NCBI GenBank assembly: GCA_963798705.1
Contig: CAWCTW010000005.1
Coordinates: forward strand, 1,550,001-1,614,000
Reading direction: 5' to 3'
From: AC-56 sp963798705
GTDB lineage: Bacteria; Actinomycetota; Thermoleophilia; Solirubrobacterales; 70-9
Length of the DNA: 64,000 nucleotides
Shown: positions 16,527-24,139 of the stretch, in pieces
Layout: each line of letters begins with the position of its first letter
Numbering within the stretch: position 1 is the first letter of the stretch
The notes under the pieces: generated by a model
Seen by the model: the letters and a program-made list of their open reading frames with translations, nothing else
What the model was told of the DNA's origin: nothing
The model's database searches: none
Made by a program: the position numbers and the translations under genes

Positions 16527-18782
16527 GTGACGAGCCCAGCCGGCGACACGGCCGTCGCGGAGCCGGCGGCAGCGAGTTTTCAACTCCTCGAATCGAAGCT
16601 GCACCCACCTCAGCTCCCGGCAGGGAACGTTCCGCGGAAAACTCTCGTCGACCTGCTCCGAGAGTCGCGCTCGGTGCCGATCATTCTCGTCTCGGCCGCG
16701 CCGGGCTACGGCAAGACGACCCTGCTCGCCCAGTGGGCCTCGCGGTCGCGGCGACCGTTCGCGTGGGTCTCTGTTGACGAGCACGACAACGACCCCATCG
16801 TCCTTCTCAGCTACATCGCCGCCGCGCTTGATCGCGTGTCCCCCCTCGACCCGGCCGTCTTCGAGGTACTGGCCTCCGCGAACGCCTCGATCGAGGCCAC
16901 GGTCGTGCCGTGCCTCGGGCGAGCCCTTGCGACGATGGAAGGGACGTTCGTCCTCGTGCTCGACGATCTGCACGAACTCACCAACCCGCGGTGCCTCGAT
17001 GCGATCGACGCGCTGATCGATTACGTCCCGGCGGGCTCGCAGTTGGTGCTATCCGGGCGGGCCCAGCCGTCGCGCCGAGTCGGGGGCCTCCGCGCCCGTG
17101 GGCTCGTGCTGGAGATCGGGCCAGGCGAGCTGCGAATGGGCATGGACGATGCCCGCGAACTCTTGAGCGCGGCCGAGGTCGCGCTCCCGGACCCCGAGGT
17201 CTCCGAGCTCGTTCAGCACACGGAGGGCTGGCCGGCCGGCCTCTACCTCGCCGCGCTGGCGGCCCGGGCGAGCGGAGGCAAGATGACGGGCGGGGCGTTT
17301 CGGGGAGACGACCCCTACCTGTCGGACTACCTGCGCGCCGAGCTGCTCGCCCGCCTGCCCGAGGATGACCTGCGCTTCCTGGCCCGGACGTCCGTGCTCG
17401 AGAGGATGTCGGGCCCGCTCTGCGACGACGTGCTCGAGTCTGCAGGTTCGGCGGAACGGCTTGCGTCCCTCGAGCGCTCCAACCTCCTTGTGGTTCCGCT
17501 CGACCGCGGTCAGGAGTGGTATCGGTATCACGATCTCTTCCGGGATCTGCTGCGTGCCGAGCTCAACCGCGCCGAGCCGGACGTGATTCCGGGACTGCTT
17601 GCCCGCGCGAGCGACTGGTCCCACGCACAGGGTGAGCCGCACCTCGCGATTAGCTACGCGCAGGCGGCGGGAGATGTCGACCGGGTCGCCGCGCTTGTTG
17701 CCGCCCACGTTCAGTCTGAATACGAGCAGGGTCGCGCGATCACGATCGAGCGATGGTTCGAGTGGCTCGAGGCTCGGGGTGCGCTGGAGCAGCACCCCGG
17801 GGTCGCCGTGCTGGGCGCCTGGCTCAGCGCGATTCGGGGCCGCCCCGAGCAATCGGAGCGGTGGGCCGACGCGGCGGAGCGCGGCGCCCGAGCGTCGGCC
17901 GCGCAGAACGACCACGCCACGCTCGAGTCCTGGCTGGCCGTGCTGCGTGCCGCCCAGTGCCGTCACGGGATAGAGAGGATGGCTGCCGATGCCGAGCGCG
18001 CGGCCTCAGGTTTCGGGCGGGCAAGTCCGTTCTGGACGACCGCGGCGGTCTTGCTCGCACTCTCCCACCAATACAGCGGCGATGACGAGCGGGCGGACGA
18101 TCTGCTCGCCGAGGTCGCCGAGACGGCCGTGGCACTGGAGCTCTCGAACCCGGGATCGCTCGCCTTCGCCCTGCGCGCATTGATCGCGATCGAGCGCGAG
18201 GACTGGGTCGAAGCCGAGGAGCTGGCGGAGGAGGCCGAGTCGATCGTGCGCCGGTCACGAACGGAGGATTACCCGCTGAACGCCGTGGTCTCCGCCGCCT
18301 CGGCCCGTGTCGCGATCCACCGCCGGGAGCAGTCGAGTGCCGACCAGCACCTGGCGCGAGCCCAGCGCCTGCGGCCCCAGCTCACCCGCGCGCTGGCTCC
18401 CTTCTCGATTCACGTCCGGCTGGAGCTTGCGCGAGCCTATGCCGGCCATGCCGACGTCGCCGGTGCCCGGACTCTCCTCCGCGAGGCCAAGGACCTGTTG
18501 CGACGAGGATCCGACTTCGGGACGCTCTCAGAGCAGGCGGAGGAGCTGCGCTCCCAGCTGGAGACGGCGCGAGCCGAGGCTCCCGGAGCCTCGACGCTGA
18601 CGACTGCGGAGCTGCGCCTGCTTCCCTACCTGGCGACGCACCTCTCCTTTCGGGAGATCGGCGAGCGACTCTACCTGTCAGTTCACACGGTGAGGTCGCA
18701 GGGGGCGGCCATCTATCGGAAGCTCGAGGTCACTTCTCGGAGCGCAGCGGTCGAGCGCGCTCGCGACCTCGGTCTGCTCTAG
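16527..18782 (+). CDS. LuxR-family large ATP-binding (MalT-like, STAND) transcriptional regulator
   Basis: The 751-residue protein is a MalT-type regulator. It has a P-loop ATPase with Walker A APGYGKTT (58-65) and Walker B FVLVLDDLHE (near 140), the WYRYHDLFRDLLRAEL motif near residue 335, and a helical TPR-like region from about 370 to 670. A C-terminal LuxR helix-turn-helix follows (LTTAELRLLPYLATHLSFRE onward, 690-751), although the usual Glu-rich first turn is weak. These proteins bind an inducer, oligomerise with ATP and activate promoters. Its target is unknown, but the neighbouring genes of the island are candidates. GTG 16527 fits a leaderless promoter. Confidence 0.93.
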   Translation: MTSPAGDTAVAEPAAASFQLLESKLHPPQLPAGNVPRKTLVDLLRESRSVPIILVSAAPGYGKTTLLAQWASRSRRPFAWVSVDEHDNDPIVLLSYIAAALDRVSPLDPAVFEVLASANASIEATVVPCLGRALATMEGTFVLVLDDLHELTNPRCLDAIDALIDYVPAGSQLVLSGRAQPSRRVGGLRARGLVLEIGPGELRMGMDDARELLSAAEVALPDPEVSELVQHTEGWPAGLYLAALAARASGGKMTGGAFRGDDPYLSDYLRAELLARLPEDDLRFLARTSVLERMSGPLCDDVLESAGSAERLASLERSNLLVVPLDRGQEWYRYHDLFRDLLRAELNRAEPDVIPGLLARASDWSHAQGEPHLAISYAQAAGDVDRVAALVAAHVQSEYEQGRAITIERWFEWLEARGALEQHPGVAVLGAWLSAIRGRPEQSERWADAAERGARASAAQNDHATLESWLAVLRAAQCRHGIERMAADAERAASGFGRASPFWTTAAVLLALSHQYSGDDERADDLLAEVAETAVALELSNPGSLAFALRALIAIEREDWVEAEELAEEAESIVRRSRTEDYPLNAVVSAASARVAIHRREQSSADQHLARAQRLRPQLTRALAPFSIHVRLELARAYAGHADVAGARTLLREAKDLLRRGSDFGTLSEQAEELRSQLETARAEAPGASTLTTAELRLLPYLATHLSFREIGERLYLSVHTVRSQGAAIYRKLEVTSRSAAVERARDLGLL

Positions 18783-18943
18783 GCCCTTCCGGGACCAGAG
18801 GCCAGGGCGAGCCTTTCACTCAATCTGGGCGATGACGGGCGTCCGCCATTGGTGTGTCATCCGTGGGTGAGGTCCCATGCACGCTCCACCCCACCCCGTA
18901 GGCACTCGTCAGGGACCCCCGACCATGGACTGGCTGGCCGGAG

Positions 18944-19300
18944 GTGACCGAATACGAGGAGAGGCTGCGCAGCCTGGCGCTCCATGACCAGCGCTTCGTG
19001 CAGTCCGTGCTCGGGATCGAGCTCGACACGGTCGACGTCTCCAGACTCGACCCGAAGACGCATGCGCTCGTTCGCCTGGGCGCGCTGCTGGCGGCCGACG
19101 CGGCTCCCAGCTCCTACCAGGAGAACGTCGAGGTTGCCCTGGCCGCCGGTGCCACGGTCGACGAGATCGTCGGGACCGTGATCGCCGTCGCCCCGACCAT
19201 TGGCCTTGCCCGCATCGTCTCCGCTGCGCCCGAGCTCGGGCTGGCTCTCGGCTATGACGTCGACGCCGCCCTGGAGGCCGAGGAGGAGAGCGACGGTTGA
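18944..19300 (+). CDS. Carboxymuconolactone-decarboxylase/AhpD-like protein without catalytic cysteines
   Basis: The 118-residue protein has the helical CMD repeat: a core DPKTHALVRLGALLAADA, then VEVALAAGATVDEIVGTVIA. AhpD-type enzymes have a CxxC at the start of the second helix, but here that site reads SSYQENV and no cysteine occurs in the whole protein. Thiol redox activity is therefore unlikely, and a role closer to gamma-carboxymuconolactone decarboxylase or binding is possible. GTG 18944 is the first plausible start; 160 bases separate it from the LuxR gene. Confidence 0.8.
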   Translation: MTEYEERLRSLALHDQRFVQSVLGIELDTVDVSRLDPKTHALVRLGALLAADAAPSSYQENVEVALAAGATVDEIVGTVIAVAPTIGLARIVSAAPELGLALGYDVDAALEAEEESDG

Positions 19301-19476
19301 CCGCGATCCCACGATCCCGCCTCGCCTATCGGGTGTGTCGACGCACCCTGCGGGGGCTGGCGGAACGCCGCAAGGCTCGCACGAAGCCCGCGGCGCGAGG
19401 GCCGAGTGGGATCACCCGGAGCGGTGGGCTCCGGATCGGACCCTAGCCGCGTCGCCCAGATCACGGCGGCCTCTTG

Positions 19477-19818
19477 TTAGCCCGGCTGCCCTCCGCGGTT
19501 GGGGCTATTCAGTGGGACCCGGAATGCCGGCCGGACTCCAGCGTCGCGACGATCGCTTGAGCACGGCGGTGGAACGCCGCTCGGACGTATGCGGTGAGCT
19601 TGCGCAGCATCGATCCCCTCTTTCTGTCCGCTACGGGCTCGATCCGACCGGACCGGCCTGCTGACGGCTTCAGTCGGCGCGATCAAGGCACCGATCAGCC
19701 AGAGGACAGGGAACACGAACCCGAAGATGAACATCAGCCAATGCCCCTTCCTCAGGCAGGTGATGCCCAGCGTGAAGAGCACCAACAGGTAGAGGATTCC
19801 AAGACCTATCCACAGCAT
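19477..19818 (-). CDS. Small membrane protein with two helices
   Basis: The first 50 residues (MLWIGLGILYLLVLFTLGIT, then KGHWLMFIFGFVFPVLWLIG) form two membrane helices. The remaining 60 are polar and low in structure. ATG 19818 has a good ribosome site (GGAAGAG, four bases away). Similar short proteins are common in actinomycetes, but I know no function. The long tail may be a chance read-through beyond a shorter ancestral stop. The gap 19301-19476 shows no gene. Confidence 0.6.
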   Translation of the reverse strand: MLWIGLGILYLLVLFTLGITCLRKGHWLMFIFGFVFPVLWLIGALIAPTEAVSRPVRSDRARSGQKEGIDAAQAHRIRPSGVPPPCSSDRRDAGVRPAFRVPLNSPNRGGQPG

Positions 19819-19962
19819 GTCTCTTCCTTTCGTCCTTGTGGGGTTTCGACACAGTCATGGTCCCCCGTTCACGGCCTGCGCGCAGCCGTACAAGAGCACG
19901 GTTCTGTTGCGGCGCACTTCGGACTTGTCAGAGGGAAGTCCGGCTGCGCTCGTTCAGCGGGC

Positions 19963-21606
19963 TTAGCCCGAGGACTTCGGCTCGAGCTGGTAGATGAACA
20001 GCGAGCCGTCGTTGCCCATCGTGTAGATGCGGCCACCGTAGCCGACGTTGATCAGGCTTCCGATGATCGTCGACGGGCCGTCCTCAGACTGCGTGATCGT
20101 CTTGCCGGTGGCCTCGTTCACCCACAGGACGCTCTCGTTGTAGTGGAAGCCGTTCAGGTCGACGGTCTTCGTGTCGGGACTGATGTTCTGGCTAATCAGC
20201 ACGCGCTTGCTCGGAGAACCAACCATCGAGAAGTAGTCGCTCGTCCACCAGTCGGGGCGGCTCCAGGCGACCTTCATCTCACCGGTCTTCTGGTCGAGGT
20301 GGATGGCGTAGACGCCCTTGGCCAGGAAGTCCTGGGCGAAGATCAGGTTGTTGTCGGGGTCGACCCCCGGGAGCGCCGGCGTTTCGCTCACCGTGGCGCC
20401 CGACGCGACGGGAAAACTGTTGCCCCAGGGACAGATCTTGTGCTGGTCGTTCGCGTTGTCCTGGCTGACGGCGAAGAGGCATTGGGGGTGCTTGGAGGAG
20501 GGATTGCCGTTGCTGTTGAAGATCACCCACTTGCCCAAGAACGCCGGCGCGGTGCCACCCACCAATCCCCCGAAGAGGAACTTCGGCTGCCAGGACTTGT
20601 CCTCGGTGAGCTGCTGCGTCTTGGGGTTCCATTCGATCCGCGTCCCGGACTCATTGCCATTCCCGTAGATGTAGATCTTCCCGTCGTGCACCGTTGTATT
20701 GCCGCGTGCGGTGACCTGCTGATTGACCTTGATCGCGTCGAGGGTCTTCATCGTCTTGGGATCGATCGCGAGGAAGGTCGAATCCGGCTGCGTCCCGGGA
20801 CAACCGGACATCGCGGTGTTGGTCTCCTGGGAACAGCCGACCGGGCGCGATTGCATCTTCGTCAGGATCGTGCCCTGCTTGTCGGGCGCCACGGTGATGC
20901 CGTCGATGTTTGAATCAACCGCGGGCGATCCGAGGACGGGCTGGGTATGTGAGGCGATGATCGCGCCGGTGTCCGGATCGAGCTTCCAGGCAGTGTGGCC
21001 GGCCGCGGCCACGATCGTGTGGTCCTTGATCACCGCCAGGCTGCCGGCCGCGAGCCACTGGCCCGTGACGTTGACGTTGGTCAGAGTGGTGCGCCAGATC
21101 TCCTCGCCGGTCGAGGGGTCGAACTTGGAGACGTATTGGCCGGGGCCGGGGACTGCACCTCCGGTCTCCAGGTAGCCCGCGTTGGGCCCGTCGAAGACGA
21201 CGAGGCCGATGCCATTGGGATAGGTGGTCTGCGAGGCGTACTTGAAGACCTGATTCGGCCCACTGAACGAGCCGGTGAAGGTCGCGCACGGCTGCACGCC
21301 GCTCTTGACGTTGTCGGTGTGCTCGGGAGCGCCGATCGCGGGGTAGTAGCCGACGTAGTTGTTGGCGGGGTCGGCCGCGTATTTCTTGATGCAAGCCGTC
21401 TCCTTGTCGAACACCGACTGGTCGCCGGTGATCGGGCCGGTCGTCTCGCTCACCGGCAGGACGACGCCGTTGAGGTGGTCCTTCACGCTTCCAGCACTGC
21501 CGCCCAAGGTGGGGATGAGGATCGCCAGCAGCAGGATGAGGACTGCCAGGACCACCGCCCCAAGCGGCTTCACGACGCGCCAGATGACGTGGAGAGCGCG
21601 CCTCAT
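19963..21606 (-). CDS. Membrane-anchored PQQ-like beta-propeller protein
   Basis: The 547-residue protein has one N-terminal membrane helix (VLAVLILLLAILIPTL) and a large extracellular domain. Blades are marked by repeated quinoprotein-type W/G-rich turns such as DPSTGEEIWRTTL, DPDTGAIIASH and NEATGKTITQ. It contains six or more Cys residues, some probably paired outside the cell (CIKKYAADP, CSQETNTAMSGC). No quinone-binding Cys-Cys pair or metal ligands are obvious, so enzymatic activity is uncertain. It overlaps the upstream membrane gene by four bases (ATGA), so the two are cotranscribed. Confidence 0.82.
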   Translation of the reverse strand: MRRALHVIWRVVKPLGAVVLAVLILLLAILIPTLGGSAGSVKDHLNGVVLPVSETTGPITGDQSVFDKETACIKKYAADPANNYVGYYPAIGAPEHTDNVKSGVQPCATFTGSFSGPNQVFKYASQTTYPNGIGLVVFDGPNAGYLETGGAVPGPGQYVSKFDPSTGEEIWRTTLTNVNVTGQWLAAGSLAVIKDHTIVAAAGHTAWKLDPDTGAIIASHTQPVLGSPAVDSNIDGITVAPDKQGTILTKMQSRPVGCSQETNTAMSGCPGTQPDSTFLAIDPKTMKTLDAIKVNQQVTARGNTTVHDGKIYIYGNGNESGTRIEWNPKTQQLTEDKSWQPKFLFGGLVGGTAPAFLGKWVIFNSNGNPSSKHPQCLFAVSQDNANDQHKICPWGNSFPVASGATVSETPALPGVDPDNNLIFAQDFLAKGVYAIHLDQKTGEMKVAWSRPDWWTSDYFSMVGSPSKRVLISQNISPDTKTVDLNGFHYNESVLWVNEATGKTITQSEDGPSTIIGSLINVGYGGRIYTMGNDGSLFIYQLEPKSSG

Positions 21607-22349
21607 GCGGGCCTCTCACTCCTCACCGGCGAAGCGGGCGCACTTAAATCGCGGCGCCGGTGGCGTTGGGCGATGGTCATCGCTGCGCTCGCCAGCCCGA
21701 GCCAGATAACGAAGGCAACGCTGCCGGCCCAGCGACCGAGGGCGCCGGTGGCCGCGTTGAGGACGTTGGCCTCGAAGAACGGGGTCATGAATCCGCATAC
21801 CGAGAGCAAGCCGGCGATGAACGCGAGCACGCCCAGCCACCGCCCGAGCGCGCCGGTGGCGAGGATCACCTTCGAGACGGCGAAGAAGAAGATCGCCGAG
21901 ATGCCGATCCCGAACGCGATCAGCAGCGACGCAGCGGTGTAGAGGGTGCCGACGTTGTCGGCCTGGGCCGGGCTGGTGGAGAGCCCCGCCGTCGCCAGCA
22001 GGGCGAGGCCGACGAGCACCAAGCCCGAACTCGCGACGCCGCCGGCCAAGGCGGCCGTCGACCCGCGGGACGCACCGTCCTCCGCCTCGCGAAGGGTGGT
22101 CCAGAGGCTCGCCAGAAACCAGAGGAAGAGGGCGAGCCCGAGCGCGCTCAGCAGAACCACCACCCTGATCGCGGTCAGATGGGCCGCCAGGAAGGCGGTG
22201 GCGGTGTCGGCGTGTTTGATGTTGGGAAGCGCCGGATCGCTGCCCGGGCTCGTGCCCAGGAAGACGATGAAGGAGATGACGAAGAGCAGGGTGGCGAGGA
22301 ACCCGCTGGCGGCGCCCATCTGCTCCCAGGTGCGGTTACGTCCATGCAT
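21603..22349 (-). CDS. Six- to seven-helix membrane protein, unknown function
   Basis: From ATG 22349 (MHGRNRTWEQMGAASGFLAT) the 248-residue protein has about six or seven hydrophobic segments and an Arg-rich C-terminus. Its stop overlaps the PQQ-propeller gene by four bases, so it is the first gene of a two-gene operon. I recognise no family. Longer in-frame starts up to 22436 lack a ribosome site. Confidence 0.72.
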   Translation of the reverse strand: MHGRNRTWEQMGAASGFLATLLFVISFIVFLGTSPGSDPALPNIKHADTATAFLAAHLTAIRVVVLLSALGLALFLWFLASLWTTLREAEDGASRGSTAALAGGVASSGLVLVGLALLATAGLSTSPAQADNVGTLYTAASLLIAFGIGISAIFFFAVSKVILATGALGRWLGVLAFIAGLLSVCGFMTPFFEANVLNAATGALGRWAGSVAFVIWLGLASAAMTIAQRHRRRDLSAPASPVRSERPA

Positions 22350-22501
22350 CGGACGCGAACCTATGGCCGAGGTGACCTGGCCGCATCGCGCAGAATGCAT
22401 GAAATTCGGAGGAAGCCGTCCATGCGGCGCATTCACGGACCAAGCAGGCGCGGTTGGTACCCGATCGCGAGCTTCGTCCGGAAGCGATTCGGCTCGTCGC
22501 C

Positions 22502-22529
22502 CACAAGCCGCTTGGCCAAGCGGCTTGTG
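22502..22529. terminator. Perfect 28-bp palindrome
   Basis: Positions 22502-22529 read the same on both strands (CACAAGCCGCTTGG and its complement). They lie immediately 3' of the truncated tRNA-Asp on the minus strand, so it could be the old tRNA terminator, or a recombination or protein-binding site. No T-tract follows. Confidence 0.45.
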
Positions 22530-22534
22530 CGGGA

Positions 22535-22576
<42 letters not shown>

Positions 22577-22621
22577 CGCGGGATAAACGCCGATGCCAGC
22601 CTACGTGAGTCCGGGCGCCAA

Positions 22622-22839
22622 GTCTCGGAGCAGGATTCGAACCTCAGCGAGCCGGGATGGCGAGCGGTGCCGCAGGTTCGAAGCTGCGAGGGGTCGGACG
22701 CCCCGAGCAGGATTCGAACCTCAGCGAGCCGGGATGGCGAGCGGTGCCGCAGGTTCGAAGCTGCGAGGGGTCGGACGCCCCGAGCAGGATTCGAACCTCA
22801 GCGAGCCGGGATGGCGAGCGGTGCCGCAGGTTCGAAGCT
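22622..22839 (+). repeat. 77-bp tandem repeats containing tRNA T-arm sequence (right cluster)
   Basis: Full units start at 22686 and 22763 and a diverged partial unit covers 22622-22685. Units differ from the left cluster by one base (ggggtc for ggggcc). They abut the intact tRNA-Arg in the same way as the left cluster abuts its remnant. No spacer sequences exist between units, so this is not a CRISPR array. Confidence 0.9.
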
Positions 22840-22852
22840 GCGAGGGACCGGA

Positions 22853-22926
<74 letters not shown>

Positions 22927-22988
22927 CTGGCGCCAGTCTAGGGAGCATCCAGCCGACCACGGTGGCGGTTCGCATCGATTTGTCCGGG

Positions 22989-22994
22989 TAGGGA
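22989..22994 (+). promoter_or_regulatory. -10 box TAGGGA, leaderless cupin gene
   Basis: TAGGGA ends six bases before GTG 23001, consistent with a leaderless transcript. Confidence 0.4.
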
Positions 22995-23000
22995 GCACGC

Positions 23001-23438
23001 GTGGCCAGCGGAGACGCCGACTTCGCGATCGTCAGCCCGGATCAGGTTCGCGACTTCTACGCGGGCACCGACGTCCCCGGCGAGTTTCGACGCTTCACCG
23101 AGGCTCTGGGCTGCACGCAGCTTGCGGTCACCCTGATCCGGATACCGCCGCATGCGGACTTCGAGCAGGGAACGGGGCATACACATGACGAGATCGAAGA
23201 GCTCTACCTCGTCGCCAGCGGCGAGCTGACGATGCGGTTCGGCGACGAGATCCGGAGCGTGGCGGCCGGCTCGATCGTGCGGGTCGCGCCGCAGACCGCG
23301 CGCTCGCATCGCAACGAGGGCGACCGGCCCGTCGAGCTGTGGGCATTCTCGCGCAGGCTCGAGCAGGACCCCGGGACGAAGATCGACGACTTCTGGGAGG
23401 CCTCGCCCGGCGCGCGCCAGCAGGTCGACTCTGGCTGA
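23001..23438 (+). CDS. Cupin-domain protein
   Basis: The 145-residue protein has one double-stranded beta-helix with the cupin motif GTGHTHDEIEELYLVASGEL. Its two His and one Glu are metal ligands, and the second motif continues with AGSIVRVAPQTARSHRNEG. The domain may bind a small ligand or act as an enzyme; nothing shows the substrate. It is first after the tRNA and is probably a single-gene unit. Confidence 0.85.
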   Translation: MASGDADFAIVSPDQVRDFYAGTDVPGEFRRFTEALGCTQLAVTLIRIPPHADFEQGTGHTHDEIEELYLVASGELTMRFGDEIRSVAAGSIVRVAPQTARSHRNEGDRPVELWAFSRRLEQDPGTKIDDFWEASPGARQQVDSG

Positions 23439-23578
23439 CAGGCCGGGGCCGCCCGGGAGGGAAGGGGCGATCGACGCCGAATCCAGCCCGTTGAAGCGGT
23501 TGACCAAGGGAAATGCGTGATCGCCGCCGCCGTCACCGGAGCGTGACGCGGCGGACGAGCGAGTCCCGCGACGAAAGG

Positions 23579-23980
23579 ATGAGTCGAGTGACACCTGACG
23601 GCCAAGTGCAGGAACGGCAACCCACGGGCTGGACGGTCTTCGCCGGCGCGATACTGGTGGTCGTCGGCTCGCTGGATGCGCTCTACGGGCTTGCCGGAAT
23701 CCTCAACGACCAGGTCATCGTCGTCGGCGGTCACGGTGCGATCGTCGCCGACATCACGACCTGGGGATGGGTGCATCTCATTCTCGGCTCGGTCATGGCG
23801 CTCACCGGCATGGCGCTCTTCACGGGCAACGCGACGGCGCGGTGGCTCGCGGTCTTCTTCGTGATGGTGAATGCGGTCTCTCAGATCGTCTGGTTCCCGG
23901 TTGCGCCGCTGTGGACATTCCTCCTCGTCATCCTCGACGTGACGATCATCTACCAGCTGACCGCGCGCTGGGAATCCTGA
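23579..23980 (+). CDS. DUF7144-family four-helix membrane protein
   Basis: ATG 23579 (with GAAAGG upstream) opens 133 residues with four hydrophobic segments. The order GWTVFAGAILVVVGSLDALYG, then WGWVHLILGSVMALTGMALF matches a common actinobacterial membrane family (DUF7144). Function is unknown. The longer frame from 23513 is not supported. Confidence 0.78.
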   Translation: MSRVTPDGQVQERQPTGWTVFAGAILVVVGSLDALYGLAGILNDQVIVVGGHGAIVADITTWGWVHLILGSVMALTGMALFTGNATARWLAVFFVMVNAVSQIVWFPVAPLWTFLLVILDVTIIYQLTARWES

Positions 23981-24122
23981 GCGCCACGCCATCGCGCTAG
24001 GCGGCCGTTGCGACCGCCTACGGGCGCCGAGTCGATCGGTTCGGTGACCCGGCCCAGGATCCTCGCGCTGCAGGACTGTCCGTCGGCTGACGCCCCGGCC
24101 ATGGGCGAGTCCCGGCCGATGC

Positions 24123-24128
24123 TAGGGT
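24123..24128 (+). promoter_or_regulatory. -10 box TAGGGT for the penicillin acylase gene
   Basis: TAGGGT lies eleven bases before ATG 24140, so the transcript would have a leader of only a few bases. Confidence 0.35.
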
Positions 24129-24139
24129 CTACGCGGGTC

